Shown here piece after piece: positions 15,731 to 24,473 of a stretch of 64,000 nucleotides of DNA. Position 1 is the first letter of the stretch. Every line of letters begins with the position of its first letter. This DNA is from Hyphomicrobiales bacterium (GTDB lineage Bacteria > Pseudomonadota > Alphaproteobacteria > Rhizobiales > Rhizobiaceae). The notes below the pieces were generated by a model. That model ran no database searches. It saw only the letters and a program-made list of their open reading frames with translations, and had not been told where the DNA came from. The stretch is from assembly GCA_900469625.1 (NCBI GenBank), contig UBXV01000035.1, positions 62,001 to 126,000 of the forward strand. The letters run 5' to 3'. The position numbers and the translations under genes were made by a program.

Positions 15731-16486
15731 TTATCGGGCGAGCCAACCGCCGTCGACCGGCAGGATGGTGCCATGTACATAGTTTGATGCTGATGCCGCC
15801 AGGAAGACTGCTGCACCAACCATATCGTCCGGGCGCGCCCAACGTCCGGCGGGAATTCGTTTCAAGATATCGGCGCTGCGCTCCGCGTCCGCCCGAAGCG
15901 CCGTCGTGTTGTTGGTCTCGACATATCCCGGTGCGATGGCGTTGACGTTTATCCCCTTCGAGGCCCACTCGTTTGCCAACAGCTTGGTGAGCCCGGCAAG
16001 CCCGCTCTTGGCAGCTGTGTAGGACGGCACGCGGATTCCGCCTTGAAACGACAGGAGCGACGCGATGTTGATGATCTTCGCACCTCGCCCCGCCGAAATC
16101 GCCGACTTCGCAAACGCCTGGCAGAGAAAGAAAACCGACTTCAGATTTGTATCAAGAACCGCATCCCAATCTTCCTCGGTAAAATCGAGAGCATCAGCCC
16201 GCCTGATGATGCCGGCATTGTTGACGAGCACATCCGGGCTGGCACCGGAAGCAAGGGCTTTCGCAATGACGGTGCTCGCTATGCCCGGCACTGATAGATC
16301 GGCTGCGATCGACACGAATTTCCGGCCAATGGACGTTACCTCCGCCTCGGTGTCCGTCATGGCCGATCGCCCAACTCCGACGATATCGGCGCCAGCCCTG
16401 GCAAGCCCGACCGCGATCGCCTGACCGATGCCGGTGTTGGCGCCAGTGACCATCGCCCAGCGGCCCGTGAGATCGAACAGCGTCAT
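15731..16486 (-). CDS. kduD: 2-dehydro-3-deoxy-D-gluconate 5-dehydrogenase (KduD)
   Basis: 251-aa short-chain dehydrogenase: TGANTGIGQAIAVGLARAG cofactor motif near residue 14, NNAG near 90, catalytic Ser and S-Y-T-A-A-K (Tyr/Lys) around 155, then NAIAPGYVETNNT, typical of KduD. It converts 2,5-diketo-3-deoxygluconate and 2-keto-3-deoxygluconate with NAD(H) in pectin catabolism. Its ATG overlaps the stop of kduI by four bases, and it is followed after 10 bases by the kdgF-like cupin. Neighbourhood and length (usual about 250) make the assignment firm. Confidence 0.9.
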   Translation of the reverse strand: MTLFDLTGRWAMVTGANTGIGQAIAVGLARAGADIVGVGRSAMTDTEAEVTSIGRKFVSIAADLSVPGIASTVIAKALASGASPDVLVNNAGIIRRADALDFTEEDWDAVLDTNLKSVFFLCQAFAKSAISAGRGAKIINIASLLSFQGGIRVPSYTAAKSGLAGLTKLLANEWASKGINVNAIAPGYVETNNTTALRADAERSADILKRIPAGRWARPDDMVGAAVFLAASASNYVHGTILPVDGGWLAR

Positions 16487-17325
16487 CTGAGCGTTTCCAT
16501 CGGCACCTTGTCCATATCGGTAAAGCTCATGTTATCGCCGGCCATCGCCCAGATGAAAGCGTAGCGGCCCGTCCCGGCGCCCGAGTGAATAGACCATCCT
16601 GGCGATAACACCGCGTCATGGTTCTTCAGGACGACGTGGCGCGTTTCGCTTGGCTCGCCCATGAAGTGGAAGACGCGCGTGCTCTCCTGCATGCCGAAAT
16701 AGAGATAAACCTCCATGCGGCGATCATGCACATGCGCCGGCATGGTGTTCCAGACGGAACCCGGCTCGAACATCGTGAGGCCGACGAGAAGCTGGCAGCT
16801 CTCGCAGACATCCGGGTGCACATACTGGTTGATGGTGCGGGCATTGGATTCCTCCGCAGAACCCAGATGCACCTTCCTTGCCATGTCGCGGCTGATTTGC
16901 ACGGTCGGACAGGCACGGTGCGCCGGCGCGCTCAGGAGATAGAACAATGCGGGCGCGGCAGGATCGTCGCTCGCAAAACCGAGCGCACCCTCGCCCATGC
17001 CGATATAGATCGCCTCCTGGAAACCGAGCGAATGGTCCCGGCTGCCCACCGTGACCACGCCGCTTCCGCCGATATTGACGACGGCGACCTCGCGGCGATC
17101 CAGGAAATGCTCCGTGCCCGTCTCGGCGACGCTGTCGATGACGAGTTTTTCGTTTACCGGCGCCACGCCACCGACGATCATGCGATCGAGATGGCTGTAT
17201 GTGAGATTGATCTCGTCAGGGCGGAAAATGCCTTCGATCACGAAGCCGGCGCGAAGGCCCTGTGTGTCACGCCTTGCGGCATCAGCCGGTCCTACGACCT
17301 GACGTGTTGATACGGAAATAGTCAC
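16483..17325 (-). CDS. kduI: 5-dehydro-4-deoxy-D-glucuronate isomerase (KduI)
   Basis: 280-aa protein with the KduI cupin signatures: NIGGSGVVTVG, the metal-binding block NTMPAHVHDRRMEVYLYF (two His and a Glu) and later HFMGEPSETRH and SIHSGAGTGRYAFIWAMAGDN. It isomerises 5-keto-4-deoxyuronate to 2,5-diketo-3-deoxygluconate. The length equals the family norm (about 278). The start is GTG 17325 with AGAGG about 10 bases upstream. It follows the sugar ATPase gene by 30 bases and overlaps kduD, so transport and isomerisation are co-expressed. Confidence 0.95.
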   Translation of the reverse strand: MTISVSTRQVVGPADAARRDTQGLRAGFVIEGIFRPDEINLTYSHLDRMIVGGVAPVNEKLVIDSVAETGTEHFLDRREVAVVNIGGSGVVTVGSRDHSLGFQEAIYIGMGEGALGFASDDPAAPALFYLLSAPAHRACPTVQISRDMARKVHLGSAEESNARTINQYVHPDVCESCQLLVGLTMFEPGSVWNTMPAHVHDRRMEVYLYFGMQESTRVFHFMGEPSETRHVVLKNHDAVLSPGWSIHSGAGTGRYAFIWAMAGDNMSFTDMDKVPMETLR

Positions 17326-17355
17326 TACATCTGCCTCTCGTCTTGAAGGGATGTG

Positions 17356-18096
17356 TCAGGTCAGCACGACATATTCGGTCAGCTGGTTGATCGTCGTGTC
17401 TGCCTTGTCGACATCGAACACTTTCGTGCCGTGGCTCATGATCACGAAGCGATCGCAGACCTGGTAGGCGTGGTAGATATTGTGCGTCACCAGCACGCTG
17501 GAAACATTCTCCGCCTTGAGCTTCAGGACCTGGTTCAAAAGCGCCTCGGTCTCACGCACGGAGAGCGCCGATGTGGGTTCGTCGAGAAGCAGTATGCGCT
17601 TCTTGAAGTAGACGGCGCGGGCAATGGCGACCGCCTGTTTCTGACCACCGGAGAGATTGCCGACGAGCGTGTCGGGGGAATCGATGCCCGAAATGTGCAC
17701 CGCGTTCTGCAGCACTTCCATGGCGATGTCGCGCATCTCTGCCTGTCGGAGAAAGCCGAAACGATCCGTCAGTTCGCGCCCCATGAAAATGTTGCGGGTG
17801 ATCGAGAGGCTGTCGACCAGCGCAGTGTGCTGGTAGATCGTCTCGATACCAGCATCGGCAGAGTCCGAGCGGCAGGTGAAGGCCGTCTTCTTGCCATCGA
17901 CGCTGAGATAACCTTCCGTCGGTTTGTGTATGCCGGAGATAAGATTGACGGTCGTCGATTTGCCGGCGCCGTTGTCGCCCAAAAGACCGACTACTTCACC
18001 TTCGCTGATATGGAAGCTCAGGTTGCGGAGCGCCGTGAGCGCACCGAAACTCTTGGAGATATTGTGCAGTTCGAGAAGATTGGGGGTCGACATCAC
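17356..18096 (-). CDS. Sugar ABC transporter ATPase, single-domain CUT2 type
   Basis: 246-aa ATPase: Walker A GDNGAGKSTTV near residue 39, signature LSGGQKQAVAIARAV near 143, Walker B RILLLDEPTSALS, and switch His in LVTHN. Most CUT2 systems use a tandem 500-aa ATPase; this single-domain form is like the fructose FrcA subunit of rhizobia. It belongs with the permease (ATG/stop overlap at 18093-18096) and the ribose-type binding protein upstream. Presence in front of kduI/kduD/kdgF suggests import of a uronate or a related pectin-derived monomer. Confidence 0.92.
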   Translation of the reverse strand: MMSTPNLLELHNISKSFGALTALRNLSFHISEGEVVGLLGDNGAGKSTTVNLISGIHKPTEGYLSVDGKKTAFTCRSDSADAGIETIYQHTALVDSLSITRNIFMGRELTDRFGFLRQAEMRDIAMEVLQNAVHISGIDSPDTLVGNLSGGQKQAVAIARAVYFKKRILLLDEPTSALSVRETEALLNQVLKLKAENVSSVLVTHNIYHAYQVCDRFVIMSHGTKVFDVDKADTTINQLTEYVVLT

Positions 18097-19112
18097 GCAA
18101 GACCTCGCCGCTCGATAAGATGGTTGAAGATGGCGGCCAGCACGATCAGGGTCGCGATGAACATGTCGAGATAGAAGCCCGGCGCCCGCAGCAAGAGCAG
18201 CACATCGGTGATGGTGTGGATAAGCATCACGCCGAGAAAGACGCCAACGATCGAGCCCCGCCCGCCGCGGAGCGACAACCCGCCAATGACGCAGGCGGCA
18301 ATCGCCTGAAGTTCGAGGCCAGCACCTTGTCCTGGCTGCACGCTGCCGACGCGGGCGGTCGCAATGATGCCCGCCACGGCCGCCATACCGCCTGCAATCG
18401 CAAAGGCGATAAGCTTGACGCGGTTGGTATTGATGCCGATGGCCTCGGCAGCAACCCGATTGCCGCCGGTTGCAAAGACGTGGTTGCCGAAGCGATGGCG
18501 GTGCAGGAGGAAATGAAATCCGACGACGAAGAGGATTATCCAGATAAAGGCGGCGTTGATACCGAAGAGGGTCCCGGAAAAGAGGCTGGTGAAGATCGGT
18601 TCCGGATCGAAGCGAACCTGGACCGCTCCGTTATAGAGAAGCACAGCACCGCGCCAGAACAGCAGTCCTCCGAGCGTCACGATGAAAGATGGCAGGCCGA
18701 AGCGCAGGGTGATGTGCCCGTTGAGAAGGCCGATCATCACGCCGGTCAGGATACCGAGAGGGGCAGCGATGAAGGCGCTAACGCCAGCACCAACCAGACT
18801 GGCCATAAGGATGGCGGTGAAGGTGTAGACGGAGCCGATGGAAAGGTCGAACTCGCCGGCAATCATCAGCACGCCGGCACCCAGCGCCAGGCAGCCGAGC
18901 ACCGGGATCGCCTTCATCAGGATCGTCAGGTTTTGCGGCGAAAGATAGCGAAAATCATCGGGATAAAGGAGCGCTCCGGCGATGCAGACGATCTGCAGCG
19001 TTACGAAGACGAGCAGGATCGCCCCCGCGGGCATGCTCATGATCTGCTTGAGAAAGGATTGTCTCTGGGTCCGCGAACGGGGCGCGGCACTGTCGGCTAG
19101 GATAGGTGTCAC
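18093..19112 (-). CDS. Sugar ABC transporter permease, CUT2 (RbsC/FrcC) type
   Basis: 339-aa membrane protein with about eight to ten helices. Family landmarks are IVTLGGLLFWRGA, the glycine-rich loop VFATGGNRVAAEAIGINTNRVK, and GAGLELQAIAACVIGGLSLRGGRGS, which contacts the ATPase. The start is GTG 19112. It lies between the binding-protein and ATPase genes in the uronate operon. The sugar cannot be deduced from the permease alone. Confidence 0.93.
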   Translation of the reverse strand: MTPILADSAAPRSRTQRQSFLKQIMSMPAGAILLVFVTLQIVCIAGALLYPDDFRYLSPQNLTILMKAIPVLGCLALGAGVLMIAGEFDLSIGSVYTFTAILMASLVGAGVSAFIAAPLGILTGVMIGLLNGHITLRFGLPSFIVTLGGLLFWRGAVLLYNGAVQVRFDPEPIFTSLFSGTLFGINAAFIWIILFVVGFHFLLHRHRFGNHVFATGGNRVAAEAIGINTNRVKLIAFAIAGGMAAVAGIIATARVGSVQPGQGAGLELQAIAACVIGGLSLRGGRGSIVGVFLGVMLIHTITDVLLLLRAPGFYLDMFIATLIVLAAIFNHLIERRGLA

Positions 19113-19181
19113 GGTCTGTCACTCGATCGATTGGGAACGGGGAACCTGCCGAATGCGCCGGCAGGCCCCCACGAAACGCGG

Positions 19182-20132
19182 TTAGCGGTAGCTGCCGATC
19201 AGCGGCTTGACCGAGCTGATGCGCGATTTGTCGAGGAAGGCTCCCTGCCCCGTGTCGATATCGGTCGGGGTCAGACCGTATTTCTTGGCCAGCGCAATCT
19301 GGGCGATCGGGTGATAGCCCTGCAGATAGGGTTGCTGGTCCATGGTCGCGAACATGGCGCCGGACTCGACCGCGTTGACGATCTCGACTGCGAGATCGAA
19401 ACCGCCGAACGGAATGTTGACGCCTGCATCCTTGATGGCGCCCGCGCCAACGGTGGAGGTTACGGACCCCGTACCGAACAGCGCCTTGATGTTCGGATTG
19501 GCAATCATGAACTGCGCCATGATGTTCTGCGCTTCGGCCGGATCAAGACCGGCACGCACCGTCTCGACCTTGATACCGTTCTCGGCCATTGCCTTCTCGA
19601 TGCCACCACCACGGGCGACGGCAAAGCTGGCCTCGGGGATCTCGCGCGGATTGAACACCACATCGCCGGACTTCAGGCCGAATTCCTTGATCATGCGGTT
19701 GCCGAGTTCGTAGCCGGAGGCAAACTCGTTCATTCCGACATAGGCTTGGCGGCAATTGCCCTTGGCCCCATCCAGGTCGTCGTTGTTGAAACCGATGACG
19801 ACGATACCGGCCTTCACGGCCGCGCAGATGCTTTCATCGAAGGCATCCGACGAGGAGATTGCGACGGCAATACCGTCGACACCGCTGGCCGTTGCGCTTT
19901 CGATCAGGTCGTTCTGGCGAACCGGGTCGTTGTTGGCATATTGCACGTCGAGGTCCACGCCGAACGCAGCGGCGGCGTCTTGCGCGCCTTTCACCACGGG
20001 GTTAAAGAACTGGACGCTCGGATCGAGATAGATGATCATCGTTGCCTTGACGTCTGCGGCAACCGCTGTCGACGCCAACGTCGTGGCAATACCCGCAGCA
20101 AGCACCGCGGCTCTAAGCTTGGTCAATTTCAT
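19182..20132 (-). CDS. Sugar-binding periplasmic protein, ribose/fructose type (Peripla_BP_4)
   Basis: 316-aa protein from ATG 20132 (GGGAGG 9 bases upstream). It has a signal peptide (LTKLRAAVLAAGIATTLASTAVAA), then KATMIIYLDPSVQFFNPVVK, DAAAAFGVDLDVQYANNDP and DGIAVAISSSDAFDESICAAV, the pattern of the RbsB/FrcB cluster. It captures a sugar for the downstream permease and ATPase. It is separated from the aldehyde dehydrogenase gene by 167 bases, so a separate promoter in front of it is possible. Confidence 0.92.
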   Translation of the reverse strand: MKLTKLRAAVLAAGIATTLASTAVAADVKATMIIYLDPSVQFFNPVVKGAQDAAAAFGVDLDVQYANNDPVRQNDLIESATASGVDGIAVAISSSDAFDESICAAVKAGIVVIGFNNDDLDGAKGNCRQAYVGMNEFASGYELGNRMIKEFGLKSGDVVFNPREIPEASFAVARGGGIEKAMAENGIKVETVRAGLDPAEAQNIMAQFMIANPNIKALFGTGSVTSTVGAGAIKDAGVNIPFGGFDLAVEIVNAVESGAMFATMDQQPYLQGYHPIAQIALAKKYGLTPTDIDTGQGAFLDKSRISSVKPLIGSYR

Positions 20133-20299
20133 TTGCGTGTCCTCCCATTGGATGTGCAATGCGGGTCGCAAGACCCAAATCTCGGCTGGCGGGCTCCGAC
20201 CAAAGATCACGCCAGCCGAGTTTTTCTCGCGAGCCTCTCCGCCATTCTCCCAAAAGCGGAAACGCTCAATTTCCCGTTACGCCCCAGTCGCCACCATCA

Positions 20300-21814
20300 T
20301 TATCCAAACCATGGCGTCGGGCGTCCGAGCGTCACGTGTACGCCCTTGAACTGCGAATACTCGTCAAAGCCATAGCGGCCGAGCTCGCGACCAAGCCCGC
20401 TCTTCTTGTAGCCGCCGATCGGCATTTCAGGCGTCCCGTCAATGACGCTGTTGATCCAGCAGCGACCGGCGCGGATGCGGCGAATTGTTTGGAGCGCGTT
20501 TTCGAGATTGGTAGACCAAACCGAGGCCGAAAGACCGAACTCGCTGGCATTTGCCAGCGCCACGGCCTCGTCCGCCGTCTCGAAGGTCAAGGTCGACAGG
20601 ACCGGCCCGAAAATCTCCTCGCGCGCAATCGACATTTGAGGCGTCACGCCACCAAACACCGTCGGCGCGTAATAGAGACCTGCACCGCTCCCGACCCTTT
20701 CACCGCCGAGCAACAGTTCGGCGCCGGCAGCGACACCAGCCTCCACATAGGAATGCACTTTTGCGGCATGCGCCTCCGAAATCATCGCGCCGATCTTGGT
20801 GCGTTCATTCAACGGATCGCCAAACGTCACCTTGCGCGAAATATCCAGAAGGCGCTCCATGAGCGCGTCGCGTATTCCCTCCTGGACCAGAAGCCGGCTG
20901 CCGGAAATGCAGCACTGGCCGGCATTGTGATAGACGCCGTAGGCAATGCCATCAGCTGCCGCTTCAAGATCCGCGTCGGCAAAGACGATCTGCGGCCCCT
21001 TGCCGCCGAGCTCAAGCCCGACACGCTTGACGCTGCGCGCCGCTATCTCGCCAAGCTTGGTGCCGACACGAACAGAGCCGGTGAAAGCCACCATGTCCGT
21101 GCCTTGATCTTCCGCCAGCACCTGGCCCGCCGGATCGCCGTAACCGGTGACAACGTTGAAGACGCCATCAGGGATGCCGGCTTCCCGCGCCAGCTCCGCC
21201 ATGCGGATCGAGGTGCCGGATGTGAACTCGGAAGGTTTCAGGACGACCGTACAGCCGGCGCCAATCGCCCAGGGAACGCGCTCCGATGCGATGATGAAGG
21301 GGAAATTCCAGGGCGTGATGATACCGACGACGCCGACAGGCTCTCGCAGCACGAGGCCGAGGCGGTCGTCGCCTATATTGTTGTGCGTCTGGCCTTCGAG
21401 CGCCCGCGCCTGGCCGGCGGCATAGGACCATAGGTCGGCGCAAAACCCGATCTCACCACGCGCCTGGGCGATCGGCTTTCCGACCTCGAGACTTTCGATC
21501 AAGGCCAGTTCTTCCTGACGTGCCAGAATAAGGTCTGCCACCTTGAACATGAGCCGCGACCGCTCGGCGCCCGACATGCGCGGCCATGGGCCTGTGTCAA
21601 ACGCACGGCGAGCAGCGGCGATCGCAGCGCGCACGTCATCAGCCGAGGCCTCTGGCCATGTGCCTACCACGACGCCGGCATGGCCGGGGCTTACCCGTTC
21701 GACGGCCTTGCCGGATGCGGCATCAACCGACTTGCCATCGACAAGCATCTGATAGCGAGCTTTGATGCTCAGCCGTGGGTCAGTGGAATCAGGCGCAATG
21801 AAATTGGACAGCAC
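20300..21814 (-). CDS. NAD(P)-dependent aldehyde dehydrogenase
   Basis: 504-aa ALDH-superfamily enzyme: substrate-entry block GIITPWNFPFIIASERVPWA, cofactor loop FTGSVRVGTKLGE, general-base Glu in LELGGKGPQIVFADADL, catalytic Cys in NAGQCCISGSRL, and EEIFGPVLS. Within a uronate operon it could oxidise a semialdehyde such as 2-oxoglutarate semialdehyde or an aldehyde derived from pectin; the sequence does not choose between these. It is the gene nearest the divergent GntR regulator and probably first in the operon. Confidence 0.92.
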   Translation of the reverse strand: MLSNFIAPDSTDPRLSIKARYQMLVDGKSVDAASGKAVERVSPGHAGVVVGTWPEASADDVRAAIAAARRAFDTGPWPRMSGAERSRLMFKVADLILARQEELALIESLEVGKPIAQARGEIGFCADLWSYAAGQARALEGQTHNNIGDDRLGLVLREPVGVVGIITPWNFPFIIASERVPWAIGAGCTVVLKPSEFTSGTSIRMAELAREAGIPDGVFNVVTGYGDPAGQVLAEDQGTDMVAFTGSVRVGTKLGEIAARSVKRVGLELGGKGPQIVFADADLEAAADGIAYGVYHNAGQCCISGSRLLVQEGIRDALMERLLDISRKVTFGDPLNERTKIGAMISEAHAAKVHSYVEAGVAAGAELLLGGERVGSGAGLYYAPTVFGGVTPQMSIAREEIFGPVLSTLTFETADEAVALANASEFGLSASVWSTNLENALQTIRRIRAGRCWINSVIDGTPEMPIGGYKKSGLGRELGRYGFDEYSQFKGVHVTLGRPTPWFG

Positions 21815-21894
21815 TATTTCTCCAAGGCCGGCACGCTGTGCCGCCCCCTCCCTCTCGATCCGGTTTTTGACACCCGGATTTATGTTGCGTTGAA

Positions 21895-21914
21895 ACTGTA
21901 TGGTACTGTATGGT
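21895..21914. repeat. Exact tandem repeat ACTGTATGGT x2, candidate GntR operator
   Basis: Two adjacent identical 10-base copies of ACTGTATGGT lie in the divergent promoter region, 22 bases before the GntR start and 80 bases before the dehydrogenase start. One helical turn spacing fits side-by-side binding of a regulator; GntR sites are usually inverted repeats, so this is tentative. Confidence 0.45.
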
Positions 21915-21936
21915 GGTTAAAAATGGAAGTCAACGC

Positions 21937-22638
21937 ATGACGGTAGCGAAAGAAATGAACCTGGAATCCCTGAAGATCGACACCGGCGAAACCGCGGCAG
22001 CGCAGGTTGAACGAGACCTGCGGGAATTGATTATCCGCCTGGAACTCGCCCCCGGTGCGCGCCTATCAGAACAGGAGATTGCCACTCGTATGGGCGTGTC
22101 GAGACAGCCGGTGCGCGAGGCACTGATCGCTCTCGGCAAGTCGAAACTGGTCGATATTCGCCCGAACCGAGGCACCGTTGTCGTGCGGATCTCGGCCCGT
22201 CAAATGATGCAAGCGCGTTTCGTCCGCGAAGCGATCGAGACGGCCGTGGCGCGTCGCGCGAGTGAGACCTTTGACACTTGGACGCGGCGCAGGATCGAAA
22301 CGATCCTCGATCGCCAGAAGGCGGCAAATGATGCTGGAGACCACAACGCCTTCCGCCGGGAAGACGAGCAGTTCCATATTGCGATCGCAGAGGGTGCTGG
22401 TTGTGGGCTCGCCTGGAATGCCATTTCGGACATCAAGGCCCATATGGACCGGGTGTGTAACCTGCAACTGCGCCATCCCGATTCCATGACGCGGTTGATC
22501 GCCGAACACGAAGCGATCATCAACGCTATCGACGCGAGGGATGCTGATGCGGCAGCGAATGCGATGCGTGCCCATCTCAATGGCATTCTAGCTGACCTGC
22601 CGCAGATCGAAGCTCAAAATCCCGAACTTTTTGAGTGA
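21937..22638 (+). CDS. GntR-family regulator, FadR/FCD subfamily
   Basis: 233-aa regulator from ATG 21937 (GGAAG 8 bases upstream; other ATG/GTG starts nearby). The winged helix is clear: LRELIIRLELAPGARLSEQE, IATRMGVSRQPVREALIALG, DIRPNRGTVVVRIS. The FCD effector domain follows with the metal/ligand residues D..R (EDEQFHIAIAE) and the C-terminal EHEAIINAI...AMRAHLNG. FCD regulators of this type commonly sense uronates or other sugar acids, consistent with control of the adjacent ALDH-transporter-kdu operon. Confidence 0.9.
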   Translation: MTVAKEMNLESLKIDTGETAAAQVERDLRELIIRLELAPGARLSEQEIATRMGVSRQPVREALIALGKSKLVDIRPNRGTVVVRISARQMMQARFVREAIETAVARRASETFDTWTRRRIETILDRQKAANDAGDHNAFRREDEQFHIAIAEGAGCGLAWNAISDIKAHMDRVCNLQLRHPDSMTRLIAEHEAIINAIDARDADAAANAMRAHLNGILADLPQIEAQNPELFE

Positions 22639-22966
22639 CAGTCACCCGAACGGACACCAGCGGCTGTGACGCAGTCGTCCTTTTCTTGCGGACACCATAT
22701 CGGCCGATGGTGCAGCTTTGCGTCGCTGATCTGAGAGGACGGCCGGTGGATACCTTTAGTCTCGAGCCCTCTGCGGAGACAGCATCTGGCTTCATCGGAA
22801 CCGTGTTGCACTTCTTCCATAATGCCGCCGAATTTCGAAGGTCATCCGACTTCCGCGTCGCCTCCCTTTCCATTTTCAGAAAAGCGCGAATTCCTGCGAT
22901 GTGTGATCTAGGAATCCGCTAGAAAACTTGTAGATTGAGCGACTTTTTCCAACCGACGGAAGACCA
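22639..22966. other. Intergenic region upstream of rpsU
   Basis: About 330 bases between the GntR stop and rpsU. A 95-codon plus-strand frame opens with GTG at 22635, but it lacks a ribosome-binding site and family resemblance, so I do not call it. The 3' part presumably carries the rpsU promoter. Confidence 0.3.
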
Positions 22967-23197
22967 ATGCAGGTTCTAGTACGTGATAACAATGTCGATC
23001 AGGCGCTCCGCGTTCTGAAGAAGAAACTTCAGCGCGAGGGCATTTTTCGTGAAATGCGGATGCGCGAGGCCTTTGAGAAGCCTTCGGTCAAGAGGGCGCG
23101 CGAGAAAGCCGAGGCGGTGAGCCGCCAGCGCAAGAATGCTCGCAAGCAAATGCAACGCGAAGGCCTGCTCCCGTCGAAGCCGAAAAAGAGCAGATAG
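22967..23197 (+). CDS. rpsU: 30S ribosomal protein S21 (bS21)
   Basis: 76-aa basic protein beginning [20 protein letters not shown], with [20 protein letters not shown] and a Lys/Arg-rich tail, the standard alphaproteobacterial bS21. S21 binds the 30S platform near the anti-Shine-Dalgarno region and affects initiation. GGAAG precedes the ATG. Rhizobia often carry two or three rpsU copies; this one is monocistronic, followed by a hairpin, and sits in an otherwise metabolic accessory neighbourhood, so it may be a paralogue to the housekeeping copy. Confidence 0.96.
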   Translation: MQVLVRDNNVDQALRVLKKKLQREGIFREMRMREAFEKPSVKRAREKAEAVSRQRKNARKQMQREGLLPSKPKKSR

Positions 23198-23228
23198 CTT
23201 CATCAACGCTTAAGGACTCCGCTGTGAC

Positions 23229-23248
23229 AGTGGGTAGAGCGACCCACT
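23229..23248 (+). terminator. Hairpin after rpsU
   Basis: AGTGGGT-AGAGCG-ACCCACT, a perfect 7-bp stem 31 bases after the rpsU stop, followed by CTCTC rather than a U-run. Likely the 3' end of the rpsU transcript. Confidence 0.5.
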
Positions 23249-23624
23249 CTCTCAGCCGGCGCCTGAGACGGAAGAAGCCGATCCACGTCTGGGCCGTCGC
23301 CCTCCTCTCTGAACGACATCACCGCAACACGCCGCTTGCTTGAGACCGGCGAACGATCTTACTCGGATCGGCGAACGGGGATGGCCGCGCTGACCGTTCA
23401 TTCGCTTCTGCCGGCAAAGCATCAACCAAGGTCATCAAGGAAGTCACATCCGTCGACGAGGGTTCCCGATGGACCTTGCGCATGGAGCCAGAGACGCACG
23501 TTTGTGACATCCCGCCGTGGCGGTGCAGCGCATGCCCCCCCCAATCATGCGGACGCTTTGTCGGTACCGACCGGCTCGTTGCTCGACCTTAAAAAAAATC
23601 AATCACCGTGCGTGTGCTGACCAT
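23249..23624. other. Stretch without a convincing gene
   Basis: About 375 bases between the rpsU hairpin and the stop of the EamA gene. No supported gene. On the minus strand an eight-T run lies just after the EamA stop (23590-23600) and could help terminate that operon, but I see no strong stem before it. Confidence 0.3.
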
Positions 23625-24473
23625 TTAACCATTCGTGCGCTGGCTGTGCCAAATACTGCCGATAACCAGTGCGATGCCGGCAAACTGAAGCAGGGTCAGC
23701 GTCTGCCCGAGGAACCCCCATCCGAGAAGCACGGCGGTGAGCGGACTGAGAAACAGAAGCGACGATACCACCGACGGGGACAATCGCCCGATGCCTCGAA
23801 ACCAGAGGGCATAGGTGAAAGCCGCGCCGATCAGGCCCAGCCATGCCAAGCCCAAGAGATTGGAGACCGTCGGAACCGGGATGGGGACGCCGGCGATCAG
23901 AACAACGGGAAGCAAAAGCAACCCGCCTGCCGTCAGTTGCCAAGCTGTGAAGGTGAGAGGCGATACCGGCGAACGCCATTTACGCGCCAGAATACTCCCG
24001 AGCGCCATGGATGTTGCGCCGGCCAGCCCGGCGACAATGCCGATGGCGTCAAGAGCGGCGCTGGGCGTCAGAACCAGCAGGGCGACGCCACCCATCCCGA
24101 CCAAGGCGCCAATGATGGTTGACGCACGCACGGGGCTTGAGAGCAGAAATGAAGCCAGAAAGACGACGAACAGCGGCTGCGCCGATAGCACGGTGCCTGC
24201 AACGCCTCCGGGCAGCCGGTAGGCCGCGACGAATAACATGCTCAAGAAAATCGCGATGTTGAGAGCTCCAAGCACGAATGCGCGCAGCCACCAGATGCCG
24301 GTCGGCAACTCCCTCACAATCATCATCAGCAGCAAGCCCGCGGGCAAGGCTCGCAACATGGCAACGGCCATAGGTGAGAACCCTGGCAAGAATTCGGTCG
24401 TCACGAGATATGTGCTGCCCCAGATGACCGGTGCAATTGCCGTCGCCGAAATGTCGGAAAGGTTTGTCTTCAT
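23625..24473 (-). CDS. EamA/DMT-family exporter
   Basis: 282-aa integral membrane protein with about ten helices in two repeats, starting SATAIAPVIWGSTYLVTTEFL (the W-G-S/T-x-Y motif of EamA proteins) and repeating around ARKWRSPVSPLTFTAWQLTAGGLLLLP in the second half. Drug/metabolite transporters of this type export amino acids, metabolites or drugs by proton antiport. Its ATG overlaps the stop of the nitroreductase-like gene upstream by four bases, and both are divergent from a LysR gene. Confidence 0.9.
   Translation of the reverse strand: MKTNLSDISATAIAPVIWGSTYLVTTEFLPGFSPMAVAMLRALPAGLLLMMIVRELPTGIWWLRAFVLGALNIAIFLSMLFVAAYRLPGGVAGTVLSAQPLFVVFLASFLLSSPVRASTIIGALVGMGGVALLVLTPSAALDAIGIVAGLAGATSMALGSILARKWRSPVSPLTFTAWQLTAGGLLLLPVVLIAGVPIPVPTVSNLLGLAWLGLIGAAFTYALWFRGIGRLSPSVVSSLLFLSPLTAVLLGWGFLGQTLTLLQFAGIALVIGSIWHSQRTNG

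Noticed and set aside
22635-22922. 95-codon plus-strand frame starting inside the GntR stop region
   Set aside because: GTG start without ribosome-binding sequence, no recognisable domain; probably promoter DNA of rpsU.
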